Below, in pieces: positions 10,799 to 32,164 of a stretch of 64,000 nucleotides of DNA. The notes under the pieces were generated by a model, which saw nothing but the letters and a program-made list of their open reading frames with translations, made no database searches and had not been told where the DNA came from. The stretch's first letter is position 1, and each line of letters starts with the position of its first letter. The stretch is from positions 27,123,262-27,187,261 of the forward strand of contig NC_069138.1 of assembly GCF_026914265.1 (NCBI RefSeq), given 5' to 3'. A program made the translations under genes and the position numbers. The stretch comes from Mya arenaria. Taxonomy: Eukaryota; Mollusca; Bivalvia; Myida; Myidae.

Positions 10799-12381
10799 CC
10801 GTATGAAGACTCATAAATTAAATATCTCTTTTAATCTTGACGGCGTTAATATTACCTGTGATGAAGTTAAATTATTAGGCGAAACTTTGATTTTATGTTA
10901 AATTTCAACACTCAAATAGCAAATATATGTAAAAAGGCTGCAAGACAACTGAATGTCATGAAAAGAAACAAGCTTGGCATATTAACGTTACTATGTATTT
11001 TTTTCATTGATCATGTCTAATCTAAACTATTGTCCGTTAACCTGGCACTTCACTTGAGAAATTAATACAAAGAAAATTGAAAAATTACGAGAAAGAGCAC
11101 TACGTATTATATATGATGATAACTCAAGTTCATACCATGATTTGCTAGAACACTCGGGGCTCCCGTCTCTTAAAGTTAGAAGGATGAGATCAGTAGCACT
11201 GCAAACGTTCAAAAAATAAATAAACAAGGAACCATTTACTTAAACGATCTTGTTACTTTTAAAGATTCAAAATATAATTTTAGGTATAGTAACTGTGTAG
11301 AACTCCACCAACCAAGAACTGAATGCATGGAAGAAACTCTTTCCGCTACTCGGCAGCCAGAATGTGGAACTCGCTGCCTGACACACACAGACAGTGTTGG
11401 TCATACAATCAGTTCAAGTCCCTGATCAGTAGCTGTAATGGACCAAAGTGTCGCTGCTCTGCGTGTGCCGGGTAGGGGGTCCACGTGCTTGCTGACGAGT
11501 CAAGATATATCATATTATGTTACGCCTTTTTATTGTTCCTTTCTTTGTTGCAATTTTCTTGCATTCTCTTTGTTATTTCCAATTTTAGCTTGTTTGCATT
11601 TATTTATTTAGTTAGCATTTTTTTATTTCTGTCTGCTTGCATGTTTCAATGCTGCATGTGTCACTTTATTTTGGCATTTGCCGTTTGCTTGTTTTAATGC
11701 TATATACAGCTACCACGGATATGTAAATGTATGAAGCAGGTTATAGCTAGGCCTCTGACTGTCCATGCTGCTTGATTTGTTTATCTGCTTTGTTCTAGTT
11801 TGCAGAGTCTTTTGTGTCATTGTGAGGTAGTTGCTGATCAGTTCTTTCAAAATTTGATTTTGAGGGATAATCATTTTTAGCAACCTCTTATCGGTCACAC
11901 TTTTGTGTTTCTATTTTTCTTCAGTGTTTTAGTTTCTTCTTTTCTTTAAGAGCAGTTTTAGACCAAGGTTAAGATCAGCAGCTTCCACACAAATTTTAAT
12001 GTTTGTACTCATTAGCTTGTATATCTATTTTGTATTTATCTAAGCATATATTAATACTTATTGCGGAGTTCTTTCAAATAATTCTGTGATATACATGTAT
12101 ATGTACCAACCGTGTTTTTGATAGTATATAATTATTATTGTAATACTCAGTCCCTCATTTGCTGAGGTGATGGTTTTTTATAAGGTAAATATCTGTCTTT
12201 CAATTTTATTTGATGTATTACGTATTTTCTGTGTTACATAATGTTATATATGCTTTAAATATGTGCCATGTCTATTATCATGTAATATAACCACAAGTCG
12301 GCTTTAAAAGCTCTTCAGAGCTTGTGTTCTTTATGTTGTAAACCCGACTTTATAAATAAATATTACTTGACTTGACTTGAC
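10799..12381 (+). mobile_element. LINE 3' fragment with (TTGAC)n tail
   Basis: Disrupted frames encode the C-terminal end of a non-LTR polyprotein: FNLDGVNITCDEVKLLG, then KKAARQLNVMKR, SNLNYCPLTWHF, LRERALRIIYDD and LLEHSGLPSLKVRRMRSVAL, ending near 11480. Several frameshifts are needed to follow it. A 0.9-kb 3' untranslated part follows. It ends with a hairpin (AAAGCTCTTCAGAGCTT), a GACTTTATAAATAAAT stretch and three TTGAC repeats. The same terminal block occurs inverted at 49913-49995 and, degraded, at 52650-52720. The family fits the CR1/Jockey-like group; exact clade uncertain. Confidence 0.7.
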
Positions 12382-20525
<8,144 letters not shown>

Positions 20526-20739
20526 TTCGGGTATGTTATATTTTTTTTTTTTGGATTGAAAGCGTTATATCTATAGATACATTAATGAAGTTGTTCCTTT
20601 TTAAACTTTTACTGGTTTTCGATCTTTCAATCCAAAGCGATTAATACATAATGTTTCTGCTTAATATTTACTTTTTTCAGTAGAATAATTTGGTTCAAGT
20701 GATACCCAAATAATATGCGGTCATCAAGCCTCGGAAACA

Positions 20740-20802
20740 ACATGTATGTTTATAATATTCGGTGACGCGGCAAGGATTCGAACCCATGACCTTACGCACC
20801 AA
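20740..20802 (-). repeat. 3' part of a tRNA-derived SINE
   Basis: Minus-strand GTAAGGTCATGGGTTCGAA is a good B box. Unit 2 keeps more of the same SINE (29825-29975); here the 5' portion is deleted. Confidence 0.55.
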
Positions 20803-22440
20803 AAGAAGAGAAAATTCAATGAAACACCTTCACCTGTAATTGTAAGTGTGTATTTTACACAAACTGCATGCTAATTGTGCCTGGGTAGAGAATGTAACAC
20901 TATGTAGTAATTGCTGTAACCATGCCAAGCTTTCAGTATAGCCATATTAATTCTTGGAATATAATACTGTAATATCGGACATTTTCGTGAGGGATTAATT
21001 TTTGCTTTTTTCGCGAGTATATCAGTTTCGCGAATTTTTATCCTCTCTAACATATTACCAAATAAATGGATTAATACCAGTCTTGTGCTTCTTTGCGATA
21101 GTTGCCCCCACGAAATAATTCTTATACCCATTTTCACGAATGTTGTGCTTTTGCAGTATTGTATACAGATGTTTGCACACTGTAGTGTAGTGACTGGTAG
21201 AAAATGTAACAGTGTAATCTTTTAGGTTATGATAAGATGGAAGGTAATACAATCTCAGGGTATGCCTTACCTTTAAAGGGTACTGGGTTGAAAAATGTTC
21301 ATGTGAATATGCCTTGTTTTCTGAGGCAAATCTATCATCCATCTTATCAGTACTTTCTTACACCCGATACTTTTCTGGGTGTAATCCCTTTGATGGGCAT
21401 TATTTTTCAGATTCTATTTGAATTCAGTAAAGCAGCAGCTTAAGACAGATTTCAAGTGCATTTGCACAGGAGTCGTAAAGAGTGGTGCCCATTAAAATTC
21501 CTTGCTTAGATATAATGTGACATACAGCACTCTTTCATTTATTTATTCCTTGTTTTGAAAACTAAGGAGACACTGAATGAAATTTGCTGTGGGTCCATAT
21601 GTTAACCAGAAGTTTTTTGTTTGTTTGATTGGGGTTTATGCCGCTTTCAACAGTATTTCGGTTATATTGAGGCGGTCATTTGGTGCACCTTAATAGGAAC
21701 ATTATTCTTGGTCAGCAGATGTGTCCTGTTGTTTTGGGGGTCAATAAGTCAAAGGTCAAGTCACCGAGACCTGAATATGAACCTGTTTCTGCTCAATAAC
21801 TTAAGAATCATCACACCTATAACCTTCACACTTCAGAGGGATATTAGCCATGGTATTCAGATATGCCCTGTTGAATTTGGGGTCAATAGGACAAAGGCTG
21901 CGGTGCATTAGTACAATGTATTGGGATGGGTGGTGGCGGGGTGGAGACATATATTTGTTTTCTAAAAAACTCCTTTCAGTAGCATTTGTTGTGACAAATG
22001 TAACATCCAAACTTATAATGACTATTGCAGCAGTAGTGGGGAGGCATATTGTTTACTCTAAAAAGCAACACCTAGTATTATATGTTTGGAAAAAAAGAAT
22101 ATATATTTTTGAGTTAATTGAAATGCTTAATTTAACTATTTTTGTGCTATATGTCACTTTGCTTCATAACATCAAGTAGTGTGATCCATCATAGCAAAAG
22201 GGGCCATCTGGACAAAACTTTCAAATGCAGATTTCTGTAAACTTTTCTCTGTATGACTTAAACAATAATGTGCCATTTGTGTTTCAAGAAAAGGTCATTT
22301 GTCAACAAAACGTAATTTATCCTGAAAGCCCCTTTGATATAGGACTCACATTTAAATGTTTGTAACTAACACTAATACCATTCCCCAATTTGATAAGTTA
22401 TTACAGACAGCTCAGATGATGGGTTTGATGAGTTTAGTGA

Positions 22441-25400
22441 AAGAGGGACACAGATTTATCACAGACAGATTTATCTGAAATAGCAGAGTGGTATAAATTC
22501 AAAATTCTTCAGACTGAAGAGCTCACTGAGTGTACATCGATAATAACATGTAACACTTTAATTGATGACGACTCTGAAATATATGTAGATACCAAGGTGC
22601 AAACTTTATGCACTGGACCTTTGCTCACAGACCAGCAATAACAAACCCCTGAGTCAAAAGAAAAAGATACAGTAAATCCTCTAGAACATGTATTTACAGA
22701 TAATTCACTTTCTCAGCATTTAATTATTGATGACGAATCTCCAGAATTGAAAACTGCTTTCACACGGACTATAATAATAGAATTTTGAAAATGTCAACAG
22801 GAGCGTAGTCATCTGATTGTACTAATAGCACTTCAGGTCAAACATTATTTAAAAAAGACATAGTAAATTATGATAAAGAACATGGGAAGTTAGATACAGT
22901 TTAGTGGTTTATGACAGAAGATATCAGGCAAGAAAAAGCAGATAAAAAGGCATACCATGCAAACGTTGATAAGGTTTATAAAGAGTATAAAAGCTTATTG
23001 AAAAACTCTGGCAGAAGTTATTATCAAGACAATATAAATAATTTTAATGTTGAATATATAACTTTCCCCACTGTAAGCCCACCAAAGAAAAGAAAAGCTA
23101 TTGAAGTTGATTTAGCACCAGAATCTTCATTTCTTAACACTGTTCAGACTTTCAAAGAGGTGTCATTTAAGTTGGCTGGTGAAGTTTCAGATCTCAGGAA
23201 TGAAAATAAGACACTTGAGAAAGATAAGTCTGTTATCAAATTTAAATTAAGAGCTAAAACTGTTGCAAAGAAAAGAATAGAAGACAGGGCAGTACAACGC
23301 ATATTTAGATTAATTGAAAAGAAGGAAAGGGTTCATAAGCACACACTGAAACTAAAGACTGATGAAATAAATCGCCAGAGATCAAAGGTACAGTATTATA
23401 AAACTCAAGGAGAAAAATTACAAAAGAACATTTCTGGTCTGAAAGAAACAATAAATGACTTGCAGGCTACAGTTCATGAAGTTGAATTAGAGCGTGATAC
23501 CATCAGTGAAAAAAAAAGAAAAACTTGAGACGAACAAAAATGAATTATTACAAGAGAATGAATGGTTGAGAACTTTAATTGAAGACAACAAAATAGTATC
23601 TACTTTTGACAAGCATGCAAGAAAATTCAAAAATGTGTCTATACTTTGCTTGACAATAATGTGAGACCTTCGAATGTTGGAACTGTTAGCAATGCTTGCT
23701 TGAAACTGGTGGGAAGAGAGGCAGAAAAAACTCGAGCCAAAAGTACTGTTCTTGAAATGAACATACATAGACTGGCTCTAACACAGATGCAAATAAGTGA
23801 TACAATTTCAGATAAGGATTTATGCTTAAGGACTGATGAAACAAGCAAAGCCGGAAACAAGTACATGGGTTATGAAGCACGTGACACTGATGGCAAACTT
23901 TGGGTTCTTGGACTTAGAGAAATATGTACCAAATCATCACAAGATACGCTTAATGTATTCAAAGAAATATTAGATGACATTGACCACATAGGTTAAACAG
24001 CCAACTCTGAAAAGTCAAAACAAATAATGAAGCATATTGTTGCCACTATGTCAGATAGAGCTGCAACTGAGACCAAATTCAACAGACTTTTAATTGAGTA
24101 CAGAAACAGTGTTTTGCCTTTGATCAGAGAGGTTTATAGTTACTTGGATGAAAATGAAATTAGAACACTTTCAGCTTTATCAATTTTTTTCTGTGGACTT
24201 CATAGCTTAGTTCATATCGCAGAAACCAGCAATAAATCTTTATTAAATGCTGAAAAGGGTATTTTCGGTGAAAACAATGTGCCGACTCCAGACCATGGAT
24301 CGTTCAAACATGTGACTGAAAGTGGAACGACGCGTCTTATCAGGACTGCTTCCAAAGCTTTTTCTGCTGGAGGAGATGAAAAGTCGGGCTGCTATTTGGG
24401 TTTTCTGTGTTTATTCAACTATTCCCCAGAGAGACCCAGAGAGAATAAACTGCATAATTTACCACTAAAACAATTCCGTGGATGACGGTTCAATATACTA
24501 TTTTCCAATGCCGCAAGTCTGTTGTTTTTTTGCACGGACAAATGAAGGGAACTAAAAGGAGCGTCTCAAAATCGCTTACTGAAAGCTGTTGAAAAATATC
24601 TCAGCACACAGGAATTCATTGCTGGAGCAAAATGTCTAGGATTAATTAGCAAACTGCTAACAAGCCCTTTGTGGGCTGTCATAGAAGACAAAGATACTGA
24701 CATTATAGACATGAATGTTAAGTACATGGATTTGGTCACAAGTATAGAAGATGCAGCGAAGAACATACCAGGGTTTTTGCGCGGTGAAATTGGCTTTGGG
24801 AACATAATTAGAGATTGTAAATTCGAGTGTTTGATAAAGGAGTCTGAAGTTGATGGTGTATGTTTGGTTATGCTTGAAATAATTCTTCCAGCAGTGGCAA
24901 TGATTTGCAGGAAATTTTCGTTGATCCTCTCCCAGGTTGTTGTCATTCGAACCTCGATACCCATGATGAAAAGACTAGGATTCGGCTAAAGTGTGTCCCT
25001 AAGAGTAACGTTTTTGCAGAAAGTGTATTCGGTCAGTTAGATCAGATTCTGCGACAAAAGCCTAGCATCACAACAGTATCATCTGAAGCGTATATAATGT
25101 TTGCAAACAATAAAACAATGGATTGGTTAAAATCAAAAGACCAGAAGGAACAAGACCACCTTACAGCAAGGGCAAGAAAATAGGGTAGACAGCTTCTCCA
25201 GAGATTCAGGCTCAGAAAAAAACAAATTATGGAGCAACAGCGACAGGCATTTTAAGAAAGTTTGAGAAAGAAAACAGAAGCAAAACTAAATAAAAACAAG
25301 AAGTTGGAACAGTACACTAGTGAAATGATTGAATATTTACTGTGGTAAACCGAAGAAGAAGTTGAAAATCAAGTAAGGTCATATGAAGGAGAGACTTCGA

Positions 25401-25680
25401 AAAGAAAAGATCTTCAAGCTCAGCTAAGATTCAGGCAGCATGTACTTCAGCAAGACCCAAGTGATAAAACTTTGTTTAACTTCACTAAAACTGTATATGG
25501 AAAAAGGAAAAACCGGTCAGTTGATGAACTTGTTGTGAACGTGAAGAAGTTAGTGCATCATGCACATGTGAAATATACACGTCAAGGTCAAAAGCATATC
25601 CTGGTGGGAAAGCGGGTGCGACAGAAATTCCGTAATGCAGATGATCTATTCACTTGGTATAATGGGAAAGTCGCGTCACA
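22441..25680 (+). pseudogene. broken transposon-like gene, copy 1
   Basis: Open segments on the plus strand form one degraded protein-coding locus. Parts in order: an acidic N-terminus, a long coiled coil (22911-23528, rich in Lys/Glu/Gln), then a domain with CLRTDETSKAG, LWVLGLREI, MSDRAATETKFN and FFCGLHSLVHIAET. Next come a basic helical stretch and a C-terminal fragment (GKRVRQKF, then WYNGKVAS) like the start of a Tudor-type barrel. I recall a large uncharacterised metazoan family with this layout; the conserved TDET and MSDR acidic residues would suit an RNase-H-like transposase, but that is inference. It carries several interruptions shared with the copy at 32165-35398, so it was dead before the duplication. 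It ends at the duplication breakpoint. Confidence 0.6.
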
Positions 25681-26508
25681 GCAGACTTGTAAAATTTAGT
25701 AAAGCGTAGTCCAATCTTTATGTCCAGTTTCTAAAGTGTTTATGTGTGTGGTGTCGTATTGTTTATGCATAACCACTTTTTACTAACTTTTTTCAATGAA
25801 GTAACTAGTGCGTTAACGAAATGATTTTTAAAATGCAATGTGATTTCAAAGAAGGTTATGAAAAAATAACAAACCTGCACCGAACAAATTCCATATAAAC
25901 ACTGCCCTAGTAATGACACTCCTGTACATGTTCCAGTCGCTAGCAAAGACAATCCTTTACATATTCCATTTGCACATTGACACAAAGCGTCGCCGATTCC
26001 GCCACAAAATGCTGCTACCTTAACTCTTAAATCGCGCATGCAAATACCGCAACATTGCGAACAGTCGTCCATACAAATTTGTCCTCTGGTGTATCCGTTT
26101 TTGCACCCGGCTGAAGCACATGAATTAGATATATATGCGTGTTATGCGTGTTATGAATTGCAAAGGAGTTGTATTATGTATATTTGGTACAAATGCATCC
26201 CTTAAAGTGAGAGAATATGCACACTGTGATCGTGCGTTTCCATTTCATCCATAGTTTGCATATGTTTAAAAACATACACATTTCAACGAAACAGGACTTA
26301 CATATTATAAATGCAATTTCAGTTCGATATATTATATAACGGTAAATTGAACTGTCTTACTTGTTATTGAGAACATTTTTTTTTCAAAATGATGAAGTTC
26401 AATTGTATTTTACCATTGCTAGTTCTCAAGAAATAGGCGTCCACCAATATCCCAAGAAGTTTTCGGTTCGATCCCCGCACGGGTAGTTTCTCTGGGCCTC
26501 TCATAATT

Positions 26509-26950
26509 GACACCAGTACTGGTTTCTACCCAGGAATCGGACACGAGAGTGATTCAAAAAGATATCAGCTTTGACACCAGTATTGGTTTCCACCCAGGAA
26601 TCGGACACGAGAGTGATTTAAAAAGATATCAGCTTTGACATCAGTACTGGTTTACACCCGGGACTCGGACACGAGAGTGATTCAAAAAGATATCAGCTTT
26701 GACACCAGTATTGGTTTCCACCCAGGACACGAGAGTGATTCGAAAAGATATCAGCTTTGACACCAGTACTGGTTTCCACCCAGGAATCGGACACGAGAGT
26801 GATTCAAAAAGATATCAGCTTTGACACCAGTATTGGTTTCTACCCAGGAATCGGACACGAGAGTGATTCAAAAAGATATCAGCTTTGACACCAGTATTGG
26901 TTTCCACCCAGGAATCGGACACGAGAGTGATTAAAAAAAATATCAGCTTT
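26509..26950. repeat. 64-bp minisatellite, 7 copies
   Basis: Same unit as 19291-19611, now seven copies, one shortened by 6 bp. It shows copy-number change since the duplication. Confidence 0.9.
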
Positions 26951-27313
26951 GAACACAATAGAATAATAAAAAGCAGTAGTATTAACTTTTAAATATTTTA
27001 ATTGAATTTGCAACTTACATGCAGAGACTGCCTCGAGCTTGATCTGAAAAGATCACACATATATTATTAAGAGAGGGCTAATTAAAAAAACTGTCTCGTG
27101 TATACGGTTGGGTTAGACATTGAATGTCGTATGCCGTAAACAAACTGCTTGCAGCAATGCAAAATCGCGATTGGAAGTTCACATAAGAATTCATTTGGTT
27201 ATAAATATCTATAAATATCTAAAAATATTACATTTAATACTTAATTTGCCGAAAAGCGTTAGTTTAACCAGGGAACATGCATCGCGTGGTTTCGTTTTTT
27301 ATACAAAAATGAA

Positions 27314-28891
27314 CTAGAGCTGTCACAGGAGTGACGAATACCCCCAAATGCCGCCTGGACACAGGAATGGCAAACCATTCCTTTGAAAAGAGGCCATAAC
27401 TCCAAGGTTACTACACACTGCATCTTCTTTTATCATGCATGTATTGTTTTATTTAAATCTGTTGAGTAATTTAGAAGTTACACTGCTGACAAGAAAAACT
27501 AGCCTTTCATGAGTTATCGGCCGGAAACCGCTTTTCTTTTTTTAGTAACAGTGACCTTGACCTTGGCCCCACCAGCCCCAATATCGAACTTGACCTGTAT
27601 CTTCTGATGTTACACCTGTGTACCAAAAATTGTTCAAATCTGTCTAGCCTTTCATGAGTTATCGTCCGGAAACCATGAAAACCGACAGACAGACCGACTG
27701 ACAGACCGACCGACCGACAGATAGACAAGCTCACTCCTACATACCCCCTCAAACTTCGTTTGTGGGGGTATAATTATTCAGTTTCATAGATGAGTTTGAC
27801 GCCGCCCGGCCGCCCACCCAAACAGCGACATTCGTCATTCTAATAACCAGGTTTCACTTTGTGTGCTCTAGATAAGTTATTAGCATTGGCCTCAAATATG
27901 AAATGTTAAAAAATAATTTCATTACACTAGCTTCAATAGTAGTGTAATGGATGCTGCTCTGTTCATTATGTTAAAATAATATTTATGGTAAACATGAACA
28001 TTTTAGCTTCCTTAAGATGAATGGTACCTGTCCAGCTCAGTTACAGGTTGCCACAATATATTTACTTTCTAGTCCACTTAATTTGTCACATCATGCATAA
28101 AAATGTCATGAACTTGTCTGAGCTTGTTATTGTCAAAAAGAGTTAGGAATCTGTGGCCGGAGTAAACATGTACATGAAGAGCAAGATGAACCAAGGTTCA
28201 AGGATATCTGACAAACAGTCACAATTGTTTTTATATTTTTTTACAATGGCAGAGGTATGAAATAATCGCATAATGAAACAAGAGCACGAACCGTCTCAAA
28301 CTAGACAAAGCTGTATAATTTTTGCCTATTTTAACTTATTCAGGGGCCATAATTGGAGACATGATCATGTGATTCCAACCACAATCACAGGGGCAAATGT
28401 TCTCACCATGGCTAAAAGTTTGAAAAAGATTCATTCAAAAATGACGAAGGAGTAGGACGAACAAAACTAATTTTACCCAATTTAACTCATTAAGGGGCCA
28501 CAACTCCACTCAGGATCATGTGACTCCCACCAAATTCATGGAGGCAAAGGTTTACATCATGGCCATTAATATTTGAAAGTTTGAAAAAGATTTGCTCAAT
28601 AGCTTCAAAGAAGAATCCTGGACAAAGCTAATTTTGCCCAATTTAACTCATTAAGGGGCCACAACTCCACTCAGGATCATGCGACTCTGATCAAATCCAC
28701 GGAGGCACAGGTTTACATCATGGTCATTAATATTTGAAAGTTTGAAAAAGATTTGTTCAATAACGACAAAGATGAATCCCGGACAAAAAAAAACGGACGG
28801 ACAGACGGACAGACGGACAGACAGACAGACGGACAGACGGACAACCCGATTCCAGTATACCCCCCCCCAAACTTTGTTTTGGGGGGTATAA
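27314..28891 (+). mobile_element. pearl-like composite insertion
   Basis: This 1578-bp insertion is absent from unit 1, whose sequence reads straight through GAATTAATATTC. It starts CTAGAGCTGTCACAGGAGTG and contains two right-end modules: a tetranucleotide run (GACC/GACA) followed by a hairpin of the form TACCCCC...AAACTTCGTTTG...GGGGGTAT, at about 27690-27775 and 28795-28890. The second half has about three copies of a ~165-bp tandem unit (core AAGGGGCCACAACTCCACTC). Tandem core, tetranucleotide microsatellite and terminal hairpin match bivalve pearl elements, which are non-autonomous Helitron/Helentron-type sequences. No Rep/helicase coding is present. Confidence 0.7.
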
Positions 28892-29147
28892 TTAATATTC
28901 ATAACGAAGTATTAAAAGAATCAACACGTTTTCCGAATAATAAACTTATAACAATCATATTTTTATGCTTTGAGTTTAATGAATTCCTTAGAATAGGTGA
29001 TATTTACCTCTTATGTTTCGTTTGTGTTGCTTGGATGTGAAACACGGTCTGGAATAGCAATATGTATTGAAGTTTTCACTACACATAAATATTAGACTGT
29101 TGGCAGCCAAATAGGTTACATTTTAGCCAATTCAACATAAAAGGGGC

Positions 29148-29305
29148 TCTTTGCAGGCCTTACCAGTAATGAGATATACTACATAAGGGGCCATTTTAAA
29201 AAGGGTAATATTGTGAAACCCATTTGTGGATACAACCATTCCCATTCAGTACAAAACAGTCCAGAGTAAGACGTGAGCCATCAAACATTCTGTCTAGATA
29301 TTATT
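29148..29305. repeat. unit-2-specific insertion
   Basis: About 155 bp (from GCTCTTTGCAGG to TCTGTCTAGATATT) present only in unit 2. No clear terminal repeats. Confidence 0.6.
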
Positions 29306-29824
29306 TTTTTTATTAAATAAACAATGATAAATAGAATAAAATGAATATACCAATGTCACTACTGGATACGATACCGGAAGCGATGTCACCTGTAGCAGAC
29401 CAATTAGCTGTCTCGTGAAACATTTGATTGGCTAAAGGCATTCGTCCCGGCACTTCGTCATGCAAGGTAATCTCTCTGCGTCTGTTTTCCTCATTTGCCT
29501 GCTCTACATCAATGTCTATAGATGTTTCAAAGTCGTCCTCCATCACAATCAGAACTTGTTCGTGTTTAGTTTGCTTATACCTAAAATCAAAAGTCATTTC
29601 GGGTATGTTATATTTTTGTTTGTATTGAAAGCGTTATATCTATAGATACATTGATGAAGTTGTTCCTTTTTAAACTTTAACTGGTTTTCGATCTTTCAAT
29701 CCAAAGCGACTAATACATAATGTTTCTGCTTAATATTTACTTTTTCAATAGAATAATTTGGTTCAAGTGATACCCAAATAATATGCGGTCATCAAGCCTC
29801 GCAAACAACATGTATGTTTATAAT

Positions 29825-29975
29825 ACTCGGTGACGCGGCAAGGATTCGAACCCATGACCTTACGCACCAAAACAAACTACTATTGTCGATGTATGGCGCA
29901 AGTGAGATCTTTTGACCCACTGCGGTGCCTCTCAATTCGTGAATCATGACTACCAGCGGTTGCTTCCCTTTACTA
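29825..29975 (-). repeat. tRNA-derived SINE
   Basis: On the minus strand, AGTGGGTCAAAAGATCTCAC (A-box side) is followed about 60 nt later by GGTCATGGGTTCGAATCC (B box). The spacing exceeds a mature tRNA, so it is a SINE head or a tRNA-like relic, not a tRNA gene. Unit 1 retains only the 3' part. Confidence 0.55.
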
Positions 29976-32164
29976 CTCTCCATGAGAAAGCAATATGGCG
30001 ATTATCTGAAAACACGCTTGGCTACGAAAAAGCTTTAGTGGAAAATTAAATACTGAGCCTTTGTCAAGAGTTTAGATTTAGTTTATTGTTAACGTGAGAC
30101 GTAAATGCAAGGTCCATTGAATTACGAGATCCATGTATAACTGTTTAATTTGTTTATTTCTGGTTTCTCAGCTGGTTAAAAAAATCCGCGAAAAAATTGC
30201 CGAGAAAATTTCTACGATGACTTTTTATTTTCAGAAGGTATTTGCATGTGTCTCCGGTGAATTTTGGAAGCCCCCCTGCCCCCCTCCCTCCATTATATGT
30301 ATAATGTCATCACCTGTGACTGACAGCATACAGTTTGACGCAAGCCATGATATATTTATTGTAAGTGCATGTGAAAACAAAGTTACAATTTGTCACTTGT
30401 CTCTTCAGCTGGACATAATTGCAGAGTAAAGCATCCTTCTTCTTCCCCCAGAGATCTACTGTGCATTTCCAACTGTGGTATTGCAAATGGTGATAAATGA
30501 TAATTTACCCGATTGTTTGATAAATAAATCCTTGAAGTAGGCACATTTCCAAAAACTGATTGCGGTTTATTAGCTTATCCTACCTCAGTAGACTGGTCTC
30601 ATTTTTAACTCGGGAAGTGTCAACATAATTTTTACACTTTTATTTCCAATGGTGTAGCTGAGCATACGCATAGTTATGCGTATTTTAAAGCCAAGAACAA
30701 GAAGAAGTGCCGCAAAATCAGCAAGGGTTGTTGAACCTGGAGTCATCCTTAAGTTCAGATGCAACAGTTTGCCCAGACATTGAAGAAACTCCACCAAGCC
30801 CTGTTTTTCACAAGTCAAAGAAGGGAAAAATCAATGAAACACCTTCATTAATACCAATCTTGTGCTTCTTTGCGATAGTTGCCCCCACGAAATAATTCTT
30901 ATACCCATTTTCACGATTGTTGTGCTTTTGCAGTATTGTATACAGATGTTTGCACACTGTAGTGTAGTGACTGGTAGAAAATGTAACAGTGTAATCTTTT
31001 AGGTTATGATAAGATGGAAGGTAATACAATCTCAGGGTATGCCTTACCTTTAAAGGGTACTGGGTTGAAAAATGTTCATGTGAATATGCCTTGTTTTCTG
31101 AGGCAAATCTATCATCCATCTTATCAGTACTTTCTTACACCCGATACTTTTCTGGGTGTAATCCCTTTGATGGGCATTATTTTTCAGATTCTATTTGAAT
31201 TCAGTAAAGCAGCAGCTTAAGACAGATTTCAAGTGCATTTGCACAGGAGTCGTAAAGAGTGGTGCCCATTAAAATTCCTTGCTTAGATATAATGTGACAT
31301 ACAGCACTCTTTCATTTATTTATTCCTTGTTTTGAAAACTAAGGAGACACTGAATGAAATTTGCTTTGGTCTCCATATGTTAACCAGAAGTTTTTTTGTT
31401 TGTTTGATTGGGGTTTATGCCGCTTTCAACAGTATTTCGGTTATATTGAGGCGGTCATTTGGTGCACCTTAATAGGAACATTATTCTTGGTCAGCAGATG
31501 TGTCCTGTTGTTTTGGGGGTCAATAAGTCAAAGGTCAAGTCACCGAGACCTGAATATGAACCTGTTTCTGCTCAATAACTTAAGAATCATCACACCTATA
31601 ACCTTCACACTTCAGAGGGATATTAGCCATGGTAGTCAGATATGCCCAGTTGAATTTGGGGTCAATAGGACAAAGGCTGCGGTACATTAGTACAATGTAT
31701 TGGGATGGGTGGTGGCGGGGTGGAGACATATATTTGTTTTCTAAAAAACTCCTTTCAGTAGCATTTGTTGTGACAAATGTAACATCCAAACTTATAATGA
31801 CTATTGCAGCAGTAGTGGGGAGGCATATTGTTTACTCTAAAAAGCAACACCTAGTATTATATGTTTGGAAAAAAAGAATATATATTTTTGAGTTAATTGA
31901 AATGCTTAATTTAACTATTTTTGTGCTATATGTCACTTTGCTTCATAACATCAAGTAGTGTGATCCATCATAGCAAAAGGGGCCATCTGGACAAAACTTT
32001 CAAATGCAGATTTCTGTAAACTTTTCTCTGTATGACTTAAACAATAATGTGCCATTTGTGTTTCAAGAAAAGGTCATTTGTCAACAAAACGTAATTTATC
32101 CTGAAAGCCCCTTTGATATAGGACTCACATTTAAATGTTTGTAACTAACACTAATACCATTCCC

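Larger units (their letters stand above)
25875..29597 (-). pseudogene. duplicated exons 1-4 of the tetraspan gene
   Basis: Exons at 29351-29597, 29008-29048, 27019-27043 and 25875-26110 match exons 1-4 of the downstream gene, with all splice sites kept. Exon 2 here reads ACA TAA GAG where the other copy reads ACA TCA GAG, giving an in-frame stop next to the donor. The four membrane-span exons are not duplicated. Any product would need splicing into the single-copy exons more than 7 kb downstream, or would be only the N-terminal part. Exon 1 differs from its twin at four bases, all changing the residue. Best read as a decaying partial duplicate. Confidence 0.75.

Noticed and set aside
21055-21342. 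Minus-strand 95-residue frame conserved in both duplication units
   Set aside because: Conservation follows from the recent duplication; no domain and no matching splice partner.
27314-28891. An autonomous Helitron
   Set aside because: No Rep or helicase coding; only non-autonomous ends, tandem cores and hairpins.
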